A stretch of 12,522 nucleotides of DNA from Opitutia bacterium (GTDB lineage Bacteria; Verrucomicrobiota; Verrucomicrobiia; Opitutales; UBA953). The stretch is from the NCBI GenBank assembly GCA_021204635.1, contig JAJPZB010000146.1, forward strand, positions 1 to 12,522, given 5' to 3'. Positions 5,033-12,443 of the stretch are shown in pieces. Position numbers and translations under genes: made by a program. The notes under the pieces were generated by a model. The model saw only the letters and a program-made list of their open reading frames with translations, did not search any database and was not told the DNA's origin. Position 1 is the stretch's first letter. The number at the start of each line of letters is the position of its first letter.

Positions 5033-6916
5033 TCAGCGCGAGCTCTTCCCGGGCTTGCCGTATGCGAGAACGCGCTTACCGTCCCAGCCGACGGCCTCAA
5101 CGCGCGTCGCGCCCGCCGGATACAACACGCGCGTCGCAGAATTGTCGTTAAACCCGAGCCCGCTCATCGAGATCCGGACGAGTTTTTCGTCGGCATAAGT
5201 CTCGAACGCGACGACGTTTTTCCATTTTTTGTGCGAGACGGTGAGCGAGCCGTCCGCATTCTTTTCTATGCCCGCGCCCTTTGAGCCTTTGATGGGGAGC
5301 TTGTCTTTGTAAACCTCGTAGTTGTTTGCGCTGATGTAGTAAATCACAGGGCTTTCCGGTGCGGGAAATTTGTCGCCAAACGCCTTCAATTTTTTGCAAT
5401 CGCTCTCGGTGATTTTCAGCCGGCCGCGCGTGTAGTCGTCCAATTCTTTGTCAATGGGCTTCAGCATCCCGATGGTCTCGAAAAACGGCATGAGATTTTG
5501 CTTCGTGACCTCGCACACGTTTTTCATAAATTCGCATTGCATCGCGCCATTGTCGTCGCCACCGTCTTTTGCCTTGGGCACGCTCGCCTTGCGCGCGCGC
5601 TCAAATATCTGCGGGTAAAAATCCGCCGGCCCACGCCCTGCCACAGAAAAATAAAGTTGCAATTGCCACAGTGGCGCGACTTTCACGAAGTGGTCGCCGC
5701 CGTCTTCGTAGCCGCTCATCTTGTCAGGTCCCTTTTGGCAGAGCCATTGCTCGCCATAAACTATCGCGGAGTTCAGGTAGGAATTGAATCTCCCGCCGAT
5801 AAAAGTCCCGTCGTTGTCGCGATTGACGGTGACTTCGTGCTCGAGGCGCATGTAGCTCGGGTTGAGTTTGAAATTCGCCGCGCAAGAGAAAATGTTGTTC
5901 GTGACTTCCGCGAGGCAGACCCATTTCAGGTTTGGGCGCGTCTGGTTTACGTGACCGAACTCGTGCGCGATTCCCCACGAGCTTCCGCGCATTTTTGCGG
6001 GATCGGCGATCTCGCCCATCGTGTTGTCGTTGAATGCCGCGCCCATGCCGTCGGCGTGCATGAATCCCGTCCACATCGTGCGTCCGTGCATGTGGTTTGG
6101 TCTGCGGCGGCCGGCAGCGGTGAGCCCCATGATGTCTTCCTGCTGAATGCGAATTATTTCGTTGTAGGTGTCTATCATTTCGCGCCCGTTTTTCGGGTTC
6201 ACCTTCTGCATTGTCTTTGCGCAGAAAACGAGTTGCACGCGGTCGCCCATTATGTCGATACAATCGCCCTTCGCGTCGGCGAGCATCTTTTCCCAATCGG
6301 CATTTGTGTAGCTTTTTGAGGTGAAAACGCCGTTCGGGTGGCCCGTCGCGACATTCACCCGAATCGCAGGCTGCGACAAATCCTCCGAGTAATAATTCAA
6401 ATACGCCAAGCCCGCGTTATCGGCGGTGAAGACGTTGACGCCTTCTTGCAGGTCATACGTGTGATTGTTGCCGTAGCCCTCTTTGTCGAAGCAATGGATT
6501 TTCAGCGAAATTTTTTCCTTTTTCGGGATTGAGCCGACGAACACGACGACCGTCTCGCCGGATTCAAAATAAACGCCCGTCGGATTCTCAAAGCGGCTGT
6601 ATGGCGAGGTTTTCAGCTCGGCGGCGAGCATATCCACGGGGTAATACGGACGATATTTCCTGACGCGGCGCGCAATCTTCGTCTCATATTTCTTGGCGAG
6701 CATCGCCTCCGCCATTTTTTTCAAAATCGGGTTCTTCATCGCGGCGACACGGGTTGGCGTCGTCCCTTTTTTCAACTTCGCACAAAGCTTCGGATCTTCG
6801 AAGACGCTCATGTCCGCACGTTGAAAATCGGAAGCCTTGATCTCGGCAGCAAACACCTTCGGCAAAGCGGCGAAAACGAAGAGCAAAACAGCGAAGAGAA
6901 AAATCCTTCTCGTCAT
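5033..6916 (-). CDS. Secreted M60 (enhancin-like) zinc metallopeptidase
   Basis: This 627-residue protein has a signal peptide (residues 1-23 or 24, MTRRIFLFAVLLFVFAALPK..VFA). The gluzincin motif HEFGH lies at 318-322, and a likely third zinc ligand, Glu337, in LAEVTNN. This fits the M60 pattern HExxH followed by Glu within 8-28 residues. A beta-rich region (about 108-190, with GVYFESGETVVVFV) precedes the catalytic core, as in other M60-like proteins. Family members degrade mucins and other glycoproteins, often in host-associated bacteria. No carbohydrate-binding module is recognisable, and the C-terminal 200 residues are of unclear fold. There is no lipobox, so it should be periplasmic or exported further. 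The gene sits 149 nt after the BI-1 gene and 10 nt before lnt. Substrate is unknown. Its start follows an A/T-rich leader with no Shine-Dalgarno sequence. Confidence 0.88.
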   Translation of the reverse strand: MTRRIFLFAVLLFVFAALPKVFAAEIKASDFQRADMSVFEDPKLCAKLKKGTTPTRVAAMKNPILKKMAEAMLAKKYETKIARRVRKYRPYYPVDMLAAELKTSPYSRFENPTGVYFESGETVVVFVGSIPKKEKISLKIHCFDKEGYGNNHTYDLQEGVNVFTADNAGLAYLNYYSEDLSQPAIRVNVATGHPNGVFTSKSYTNADWEKMLADAKGDCIDIMGDRVQLVFCAKTMQKVNPKNGREMIDTYNEIIRIQQEDIMGLTAAGRRRPNHMHGRTMWTGFMHADGMGAAFNDNTMGEIADPAKMRGSSWGIAHEFGHVNQTRPNLKWVCLAEVTNNIFSCAANFKLNPSYMRLEHEVTVNRDNDGTFIGGRFNSYLNSAIVYGEQWLCQKGPDKMSGYEDGGDHFVKVAPLWQLQLYFSVAGRGPADFYPQIFERARKASVPKAKDGGDDNGAMQCEFMKNVCEVTKQNLMPFFETIGMLKPIDKELDDYTRGRLKITESDCKKLKAFGDKFPAPESPVIYYISANNYEVYKDKLPIKGSKGAGIEKNADGSLTVSHKKWKNVVAFETYADEKLVRISMSGLGFNDNSATRVLYPAGATRVEAVGWDGKRVLAYGKPGKSSR

Positions 6917-7065
6917 AACTCACAACTTAAAAATTTTTCGATTTTTTGGCAAAAAAAATCCTGTGATTTCACCAGCAAATCTTGGCAAACAAAGCCGAAA
7001 CAACGCTCTCCGGCATCCTTGTCGCCGAAGAGCTTTTTGCTTTGAGAAAATCTGCGCCGTTGCCG

Positions 7066-7785
7066 TTATTGGCGGCGCGAGATGAACAGTTGGACGAAAT
7101 ACCAGAACATCGTCGCGATACCGGAGAAAATCAGGAGCGCGGCGGCAACATGTTGGTCAGGTCTCAGCCTTTCTTTCACAATCCAGGTGTACCAAAGAAT
7201 TGCCGCCGCCATCAAGGCGATGAGCGCGACGATCAGCCATGTGCCGGGATTTATTCCCGCGAGCCAAAACACGACAATTGCGCCCAATGCGACAAAGATT
7301 CCGATGTTCACGAATGCACGCAAAAAGGAAAAGTCGGTGCGCGTCATAAAGACCGTGAGCGTCAACCCTAACGCGAGCAACAATGTTGCTGCCGCCGCCG
7401 GCAAGACGATTTCGTTCACCGTGACTTCTGCGCCAAAAATCTTGAGGCACACGTTCAGAACCGGCGTGAAAATCACGGCTTCGAGAACAGCGTAGAGCCC
7501 GAGCCCCGATAATTGCGTCCCGGCAGAGGCTCCGGTGAATGCGAGGCGGTTTGCGAAAGCCGAAATTCCCCAAAATGCAGCAATGACGATGAGCCAGCCA
7601 AACATTCCGTTCCCGAAGAAAAGGCTCGTGAGAACATCTGCAATCGGCGACGCGAGCAACGCGGCGAGAACAACGCCGAATGCGACGCACGACAATGCGA
7701 CCAAGCCGTATGTGCGCCGGTAAAAAGCCGCCCGAGCATAGGGCGCGGCAGCCGCGACTGTGAATGGATTTGTGTAACTATTCAT
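7066..7785 (-). CDS. Bax inhibitor-1 / YccA family membrane protein
   Basis: This 239-residue protein has about seven hydrophobic segments and belongs to the BI-1/TMBIM superfamily. Supporting motifs are FYRRTYGLVALS near the N-terminus, GLYAVLEAVIFTPVL (96-110), TRTDFSFLRAF (148-158) and the C-terminal block PDQHVAAALLIFSGIATMFWYFVQLF. Characterised members such as Bacillus YetJ are pH-sensitive calcium leak channels. In E. coli YccA modulates the FtsH protease. The paired aspartates that gate YetJ (in the YDT and LDF motifs) are not present: the first position reads ILWYTW and the second IFSGIA. Channel function by that mechanism is therefore doubtful. It follows the VC0807-like gene by 84 nt, on the same strand, so the two may be cotranscribed. 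Confidence 0.9.
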   Translation of the reverse strand: MNSYTNPFTVAAAAPYARAAFYRRTYGLVALSCVAFGVVLAALLASPIADVLTSLFFGNGMFGWLIVIAAFWGISAFANRLAFTGASAGTQLSGLGLYAVLEAVIFTPVLNVCLKIFGAEVTVNEIVLPAAAATLLLALGLTLTVFMTRTDFSFLRAFVNIGIFVALGAIVVFWLAGINPGTWLIVALIALMAAAILWYTWIVKERLRPDQHVAAALLIFSGIATMFWYFVQLFISRRQ

Positions 7786-7796
7786 AGCAATTTGAC

Positions 7797-7825
7797 GCTT
7801 GCAAAAAGTGTGCCGAGACGCAAGC
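7797..7825. repeat. Inverted repeat in the leader of the BI-1 gene
   Basis: GCTTGC (7797-7802) and GCAAGC (7820-7825) form a 6-bp inverted repeat with a 17-nt spacer, starting 12 nt before the ATG of the BI-1 gene. It could fold in the mRNA leader or bind a regulator. Six base pairs can arise by chance, so this is weak. Confidence 0.2.
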
Positions 7826-7869
7826 AGTTTGCAAAATTCGGGGCAGATTGTGGTGGCAACAAAGCCGCG

Positions 7870-8553
7870 TCACTTCACCTGTGTCAGGCTTTCCGGCGGC
7901 AACCCCGAAGCGTTTTTTATCCCGCGCCACAAAATGAAAAGTGCCGCGCAGGAAAAAATCATGCACGGCACAACGATGACCGGCCACGACAATGCGAACA
8001 TTTTCGCCAACTCCGCGTTGAACGCGTCAAAGTCTTCCGCCGGCTCGGTGACGACAATCCACCTCGCGAGAAAAAAATTCAAAACTGCGCTAACCGAAAA
8101 CGACGCGACCAAGATCCACGTGCTGATCCGGAGCGTGCGCGCGAGCATGGCCTCTGTCCCGCGCGAGCGGCACGCAGCCTCGATTGTGGCGACATCAAAA
8201 ATTTTGTCGCTGAACAAAATCTTGTTCCCAATGCGGCGGGAAACGGCGAGCGCAACGGCGATGAGCGCGGGGATCGTCGCGTCTTTCACCGCGACCCAAA
8301 ACGGCGAAAGCTGCATTAGCCCAATGCTGCCGGTCAGCAACGTCCCCGCGAATCCGAGAATCGAAATAAAATTGACTTCGCGCCGCCGCCAAAAATCTAT
8401 GGCGAAATACACCACGGGAAACGCGAGCGCGACGACGAAGCAAACTGTGGGCGGGACGGAGGGAAACACCTTTGTGCCTTTCCCGAGAACGAGCACGGGA
8501 ATGACGATGTTCATCAAAATGTTGAAAAGGAGATTTTCTCTTTTTTTGTTCAT
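7870..8553 (-). CDS. VC0807-like hypothetical membrane protein
   Basis: This 227-residue protein has about six hydrophobic segments. The arrangement resembles the VC0807 family of uncharacterised membrane proteins: an N-terminal helix with NILMNIVIPVLVL, a helix ending in IDFWRRREVNFISILGF, a loop with FWVAVKDATIPALIAVAL, and a last pair of helices. The function of the family is unknown. I chose the ATG at 8553. An in-frame TTG at 8574 would add only seven residues and has no better ribosome binding context. The gene lies just beyond the terminator of the FecR-domain gene, so it must have its own promoter in the 50-nt gap or within it. I found no convincing -35/-10 pair there. It may form an operon with the BI-1 gene. 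Confidence 0.78.
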   Translation of the reverse strand: MNKKRENLLFNILMNIVIPVLVLGKGTKVFPSVPPTVCFVVALAFPVVYFAIDFWRRREVNFISILGFAGTLLTGSIGLMQLSPFWVAVKDATIPALIAVALAVSRRIGNKILFSDKIFDVATIEAACRSRGTEAMLARTLRISTWILVASFSVSAVLNFFLARWIVVTEPAEDFDAFNAELAKMFALSWPVIVVPCMIFSCAALFILWRGIKNASGLPPESLTQVK

Positions 8554-8606
8554 ATCACTGCGTAAGAGCCGCAAAATCGCGCGACAAACGCCTCTCGCGA
8601 AACTTC

Positions 8607-8641
8607 AAAAAAAGCCGATCCCGAAAACGGAATCGGCTTTT
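8607..8641 (-). terminator. Intrinsic terminator after the FecR-domain gene
   Basis: A 14-position stem with one mismatch (left arm 8610-8623, right arm 8628-8641, loop AAAA on the plus strand) contains the core GCCGAT/ATCGGC. On the minus strand it is followed by seven consecutive T (8607-8613 read in reverse; some of them pair in the stem). It lies 22 nt past the stop of the FecR-domain gene. The arms also end in T-run complement on the other side, so it could act in both directions, but there is no plus-strand gene to terminate. Confidence 0.85.
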
Positions 8642-8663
8642 GAAAAGGAAGTTTTGCCGCGCC

Positions 8664-9377
8664 TTAGTCGAGAACCGGCGAGTTCACCCAAATGTGGGTG
8701 TTGACGTCAACGCCCTCGATGTTGACCGTGCCGGTCGGCACTGCATCGCCGGATTGTGTCCCGGAAACCGACGTCGTAGTCGTAGAGGGTGTTCCGGCGA
8801 GTTCATTCGCAGCGGCGACTTCGGCAGGCGAAGCAGCGCGCGAGGAAATTCCGGTGCTGTCGGCAGAAGACGTAACCGCCTGCCCCGCGCCGATAACCGC
8901 AACGCTACCGTCAGCAGTGTTGGTCACGGAGACCGAGCCTTCGGTCGCAACAACCGTAGTTGTGCCGTCAGCGACAGAAACGCAGACCGTGCCTGAGCGA
9001 CCGGTGACCTCTGTGGTCGCGGTCTGAATCGTGAGGCTCGACCCGCGAGCGAGATCCATCGAGGCAGAGACATTGCCGGAGGCGACCTTGAGAACCGTGC
9101 GCGTCACACCGTTTTGGTCGGTGAAAGAAACAAACGTGACCTCGGAATTTTCGTCCAAGGAAATGATCGATCCATCGGGCAATTCGATGGTGCACTTGCT
9201 GTTTTCACCGGTTTTAACCGTCTGACCGGGCTTGACAACAGCGCCGGCAACTGTGAGTTGCCCGTCGAGCTCGACATCGTCACCAGAAACGGAATTTATC
9301 ACGATCTCGGCAGCATTTGCGATCGCAGCGCAGAGAATCAACGCAAGAAGTGAGAACAATTTCGCAATTTTCGTCAT
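8664..9377 (-). CDS. Secreted free-standing FecR-domain protein
   Basis: This 237-residue protein has a signal peptide (residues 1-22, ending ANA/A) and no lipobox. Residues about 45-150 match the FecR-type beta domain, with VKTGENSKCTIELPDGSIISL (58-73 core), VLKVASGNVSASM and TVVATEGSVSVTN strands. Residues 180-215 are a low-complexity Ala/Ser/Thr linker. The C-terminus VNTHIWVNSPVLD is distinctive. Classic FecR proteins are anti-sigma factors that span the inner membrane with a cytoplasmic N-terminus. This one lacks that part, and no sigma-factor gene or TonB receptor is adjacent. It is therefore probably a periplasmic or surface protein using the FecR fold for another purpose, as is common in verrucomicrobial and other environmental genomes. 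It appears monocistronic, with its own promoter and terminator. Confidence 0.87.
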   Translation of the reverse strand: MTKIAKLFSLLALILCAAIANAAEIVINSVSGDDVELDGQLTVAGAVVKPGQTVKTGENSKCTIELPDGSIISLDENSEVTFVSFTDQNGVTRTVLKVASGNVSASMDLARGSSLTIQTATTEVTGRSGTVCVSVADGTTTVVATEGSVSVTNTADGSVAVIGAGQAVTSSADSTGISSRAASPAEVAAANELAGTPSTTTTSVSGTQSGDAVPTGTVNIEGVDVNTHIWVNSPVLD

Positions 9378-9404
9378 AATGTGTACCTAAGTTGAGTTTC
9401 TGAA

Positions 9405-9433
9405 ATAATCTTATTGTCGCCGCACAAGTGCAA
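9405..9433 (-). promoter_or_regulatory. Candidate sigma70-type promoter for the FecR-domain gene
   Basis: On the minus strand TTGCAC (9428-9433) and GATTAT (9405-9410) are separated by exactly 17 nt, about 28 nt before the ATG at 9377. The expected start site near 9398 gives a leader of about 20 nt. The near-palindrome GCACAAGTGC (9422-9431) overlaps the -35 element and could be an operator. Confidence 0.45.
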
Positions 9434-9451
9434 CACTTTTTTTCAAATTAT

Positions 9452-10714
9452 TTATTTCTTGTATGGCGGGCAAAGTCTTTCAACGGGAACGCGGCGCAAA
9501 ACCGCCATTTTCGGCACGCCGGATTCGTCCGTCCCCGCAACGCTTCCCTGAATCAGCGGGAGCGCATACCTGACGAACTGATAGCCAATCGTCATTCCGC
9601 CCTCGCCTACCCAGCTCTCGGGAAATTTCTTGACGCCGTTCGCAATCTCCGACAACGGCGCGAGCCCGGGCGAAACGCCGTAGCGATCCTTTTCCTCGCG
9701 CACGAGAATGACCATCTTCCCGCTCTCGCCGGCGACGGCGGCTTTGACGGCTGCCACGCCCGCCATAAACGATTCGTCGGAATCCGTCTTCGACGCGCAG
9801 TGCGTCGCGGTGCGCTGAATGTGACCCGGGCGGCAGGTGCGCGTTTTCACGCCGGAGAACGATTCCTCTACAACGTTTTTCAAATACTCGCAAACGCCGC
9901 CGAGCCTCGGGTGCCCGAACGCGTCGAGCGCCGCAGTGTTGGCGCCGAGGTAATTTCCCGCCTCGTCAACAATTCCCTCCGCCGCGACAACGACGCAGTG
10001 TTTCTGCACGGAAAGCACATCTTTCACGGCATTGACAAATGCGTCGCGCCTGAACGGCACCTCGGGAATCAAAACGATATGCGGCGCGTCTTCCGCATTC
10101 CCGCGACGTTTCGCGAGGCTCGCGCCTGCGGCAATCCAGCCGGCGCTGCGCCCCATCACTTCGATGATCGTCACGAGGTCGTTGCGCCCGAGCGAGGCGC
10201 AGTCGCATGCGAGTTCCCGCACCGTTGTCGCGATATACTTTATCGTCGAGCCATAGCCCGGGCAGTGGTCCGTGAGCACGAGGTCGTTGTCGATCGTCTT
10301 CGGCACGCCAATTACGCGGACTTCGTAGCCGTTTTGCGCGCAATATTCCGCGATTGCGTTCGACGAATCCTGCGAATCGTTGCCGCCGATGTAGTGAAAA
10401 TACCTGATGTTGTGCGCCTTGAAAACTTCGAGAATGCGCGCGAGATCCTGCTCGCTTTTCAGCTTGTAGCGGCAAGAGCCGAGCGCAGCGCCGGGCGTGC
10501 TCGAAAGCAGGCGCACGGTCTGCTGCGATTCTGCCGCCAGATCGATGAAATCCTCGTTCAAGATTCCCTCTACGCCGTTTATCGCGCCGTAGATTTCCTC
10601 GATGTTGTCCTCGAATTGGAGCGCCGCAGAGAGCACTCCCGCGAGACCGGCATTTATGACAGGCGTCGGCCCGCCACTTTGCGCGACCAACAAATTTCCG
10701 CTTAGAGATTTCAT
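9452..10714 (-). CDS. pfp: Pyrophosphate-dependent 6-phosphofructokinase
   Basis: This 420-residue cytosolic enzyme interconverts fructose 6-phosphate and fructose 1,6-bisphosphate using pyrophosphate in place of ATP, in glycolysis and gluconeogenesis. The phosphate-donor loop GGPTPVINAG is at 14-23. GGNDSQD (110-116) carries Asp113 at the position that is Gly in ATP-dependent enzymes. PKTIDND (138-144) has Lys139 where ATP enzymes have Gly, and Asp142 is the catalytic base. MGRSAGWIAA (187-196) binds the sugar phosphate. Asp and Lys at these two positions are the accepted markers of PPi use, so the donor call is firm within the family. The length fits the roughly 400-residue short bacterial group. 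The gene starts 37 nt after glyQS, probably in the same transcript, and has no Shine-Dalgarno sequence. No clear terminator follows. Confidence 0.95.
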   Translation of the reverse strand: MKSLSGNLLVAQSGGPTPVINAGLAGVLSAALQFEDNIEEIYGAINGVEGILNEDFIDLAAESQQTVRLLSSTPGAALGSCRYKLKSEQDLARILEVFKAHNIRYFHYIGGNDSQDSSNAIAEYCAQNGYEVRVIGVPKTIDNDLVLTDHCPGYGSTIKYIATTVRELACDCASLGRNDLVTIIEVMGRSAGWIAAGASLAKRRGNAEDAPHIVLIPEVPFRRDAFVNAVKDVLSVQKHCVVVAAEGIVDEAGNYLGANTAALDAFGHPRLGGVCEYLKNVVEESFSGVKTRTCRPGHIQRTATHCASKTDSDESFMAGVAAVKAAVAGESGKMVILVREEKDRYGVSPGLAPLSEIANGVKKFPESWVGEGGMTIGYQFVRYALPLIQGSVAGTDESGVPKMAVLRRVPVERLCPPYKK

Positions 10715-10751
10715 GATGATTTGTGTTTTCTTGGGGTTTCGGAGAACGCGC

Positions 10752-12266
10752 TCAGCCGTCGATTTTTTCAGAGAGGTAGGCGACGAGTTCGTCCTCGGTT
10801 ATGCGTATTTGCTGCAACGAGTCTCGGTCGCGCAGCGTCACTTTGCCGTCTTTTTCCAAGGTATCGAAATCGACGGTGATGCCAAACGGCGTCCCGATTT
10901 CGTCTTGGCGGCGATAGCGGCGCCCGATCGCTCCGGCAGCGTCGTAGAAGACGTTCCAGCGGCGTTTCAGGCGCCTGTAAAGATTTTCTGCGCGCTCGAC
11001 GAGTTCCGGCTTGTTTTTCACGAGCGGGAAAACGGCGGCTTTATACGGCGCAAGGCGCGGGTGAAGCCGCAGAACGACGCGCTTTTCGCCTTCCACTTCC
11101 TCTTCCGCATATGCGGCGGTGAGAACGGCGAGCACGATTCTGTCAACGCCAAACGAAGGCTCGATGACGTGCGGGATGTACTTCCTGTCGTCCTTGTTCG
11201 GCTCGCGGTCGTCAAAATATTCCATCGACTTGCCGGAGACAGTTTGGTGCTGCGTCAAGTCAAAATTTCCGCGCGCCGCAATTCCCTGCAATTCCTGCAC
11301 GCCAAACGGATACTCGAACATGATGTCCGTCGTGCCCTTAGAGTAGTGCGCAAGCTTTTCTTTCGGGTGTTGATAAAGGGAAAGTCGCGACTTCGGAATG
11401 CCGATTCCGTCGAACCAATTCATGCAATACTCGATCCACTCCTGATGGATTTTTTTCCAATCCGCCTTGGGCGAAATGAAATATTCGATCTCCATTTGCT
11501 CAAACTCGCGAGAGCGGAAAATGAAGTTGCGCGGATTGATTTCGTTGCGAAATGCCTTGCCGATTTGCGCGATGCCAAACGGAATTTTCACGCGCCCCGT
11601 ATCGATGATGTTTTTGTAATTTATGAAAATTCCCTGCGCGGTCTCAGGTCGCAAATAGGCAATCGCCGTCTCGTCGCGCAACGCTCCGACATAGGTCTGG
11701 AACATCATGTTAAACGCGCGCGGCGGCGTGAGCGACCCGGGCTTCCCCGTCGCGGGAGACGGGATCAGCGCGTATTCGTCGGGTTTCGCCTCCGTGTAAT
11801 CTTTGAGCACAATCGGCGCGAGTTCGCCCTGCTTCGCGAGACGCCGCTTCAAATCGCGCGCCGCCTCCTCCGCCTTTTCCTGCATGTCGCCATCTTCGAG
11901 AACCGAGACGTAGCCGATTTTCTCGCCGGCAACAACCACAGGAGCAAAGAAGAGCTGGTCCGCGCGATAACGCATTTTCGATTCGCGGCAATCGACGAGC
12001 GGATCTGTGAAATTATCGACGTGACCCGACGCCTTCCACGTCATCGGGTGATGAATTATCGTGGAATCCAAGCCGACAATGTCGTCGCGGCGATGAACCA
12101 TATCCTGCCACCAAGCCTTCTTGATGTTGTTCTTGAGCTCTACGCCGAGCGGCCCGTAGTCGAAAAACCCGTTGTACCCGCCGTAAATTTCCGACGACGG
12201 GAAAATGAACCCGCGCCGCTTGCACAGGTTCACGATATCGTCCATCAAAGTTTCCTTGTCGTTCAT
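10752..12266 (-). CDS. glyQS: Glycyl-tRNA synthetase, single-chain (alpha2) type
   Basis: This 504-residue class II synthetase charges tRNA-Gly with glycine, releasing AMP and pyrophosphate. It is the homodimeric eukaryote/archaea-like type, not the tetrameric GlyQ/GlyS type. The N-terminus CKRRGFIFPSSEIYGG (15-30) and DYGPLGVELKNN are hallmark motifs. RPETAQGIF (206-214), motif 2 FRNEINPRNFIFRSREFEQME (within 239-259) and motif 3 EPSFGVDRIVLA (369-380) define the active site. Residues about 400-504 are the anticodon-binding domain. I use the ATG at 12266. An in-frame TTG at 12272 is less likely. A second ATG at 12245, eight codons in less one, is preceded by AAGGAAA at good spacing and would give 497 residues starting MDDIVNLC. 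It is a real alternative. Confidence 0.97.
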   Translation of the reverse strand: MNDKETLMDDIVNLCKRRGFIFPSSEIYGGYNGFFDYGPLGVELKNNIKKAWWQDMVHRRDDIVGLDSTIIHHPMTWKASGHVDNFTDPLVDCRESKMRYRADQLFFAPVVVAGEKIGYVSVLEDGDMQEKAEEAARDLKRRLAKQGELAPIVLKDYTEAKPDEYALIPSPATGKPGSLTPPRAFNMMFQTYVGALRDETAIAYLRPETAQGIFINYKNIIDTGRVKIPFGIAQIGKAFRNEINPRNFIFRSREFEQMEIEYFISPKADWKKIHQEWIEYCMNWFDGIGIPKSRLSLYQHPKEKLAHYSKGTTDIMFEYPFGVQELQGIAARGNFDLTQHQTVSGKSMEYFDDREPNKDDRKYIPHVIEPSFGVDRIVLAVLTAAYAEEEVEGEKRVVLRLHPRLAPYKAAVFPLVKNKPELVERAENLYRRLKRRWNVFYDAAGAIGRRYRRQDEIGTPFGITVDFDTLEKDGKVTLRDRDSLQQIRITEDELVAYLSEKIDG

Positions 12267-12308
12267 GATCAAAATTTTGCCGATCTCCCAAAATGAAGAT
12301 TGACGGAA

Positions 12309-12337
12309 AGTCTAAATCGCTCCCCGTGGAAAGACAA
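12309..12337 (-). promoter_or_regulatory. Weak candidate promoter for glyQS-pfp
   Basis: On the minus strand TTGTCT (12332-12337) and TAGACT (12309-12314) are separated by 17 nt and lie about 43 nt before the ATG. Each matches four of six consensus bases. No T-box-like structure is visible in the short leader. Confidence 0.28.
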
Positions 12338-12341
12338 GAGC

Positions 12342-12443
12342 GACAACAATGCCGCCACCAACCCGCCACTGACCCACCAACTCCAACCCAACTGCGAGCG
12401 TGGCTTGGGTTAGTGGTGAGAGCAAAGATCTGAGTTAGTGGCA
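12342..12443 (+). repeat. Degenerate C-rich then G-rich repeat, right copy
   Basis: This gene-free flank starts with GACAACAAT (12342-12350), as in the left flank, followed by C-rich words CCACCAACCC and CCACTGACCCA. It then switches to G-rich words GGGTTAGTGG and GAGTTAGTGG. AACCCAA (12385-12391) and TTGGGTT (12405-12411) form a perfect 7-bp stem around a 13-nt loop at the switch point. The arrangement is a large, imperfect inverted repeat. The nearest gene is glyQS, whose leader ends near 12303. Confidence 0.5.

Noticed and set aside
5023..5100. N-terminal extension of Lnt by 26 residues
   Set aside because: It would overlap the M60 peptidase by 68 nt and adds a hydrophilic segment before the first helix; the ATG at 5022 is directly after the upstream stop.
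5498..6319. A 273-codon plus-strand frame opposite the M60 peptidase
   Set aside because: It is antisense to the zinc-motif region of the peptidase and shows no protein-like motif or independent leader.
6941..6960. Terminator between the BI-1 and M60 genes
   Set aside because: The only symmetry is an A/T-only stem (GATTTTTT with AAAAAATC) without a GC core, which is expected in such A/T-rich leader DNA.
8554..8574. Upstream TTG start for the VC0807-like protein
   Set aside because: It adds seven residues only, uses a rare start codon and has no ribosome binding advantage over the ATG at 8553.
9428..10705. A 425-codon open frame on the plus strand opposite pfp
   Set aside because: It is fully antisense to a clear phosphofructokinase and has an Arg-rich composition without recognisable domains.
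10602..12296. A 564-codon open frame on the plus strand opposite glyQS
   Set aside because: The minus-strand frame has every glycyl-tRNA synthetase motif. The plus frame is Arg/His/Phe-rich with no family motif, and arises because GC-biased third positions remove antisense stops.
12267..12345. T-box riboswitch before glyQS
   Set aside because: The leader is far too short, has no T-box sequence or terminator, and the lineage implied by the genes does not normally use T-boxes.
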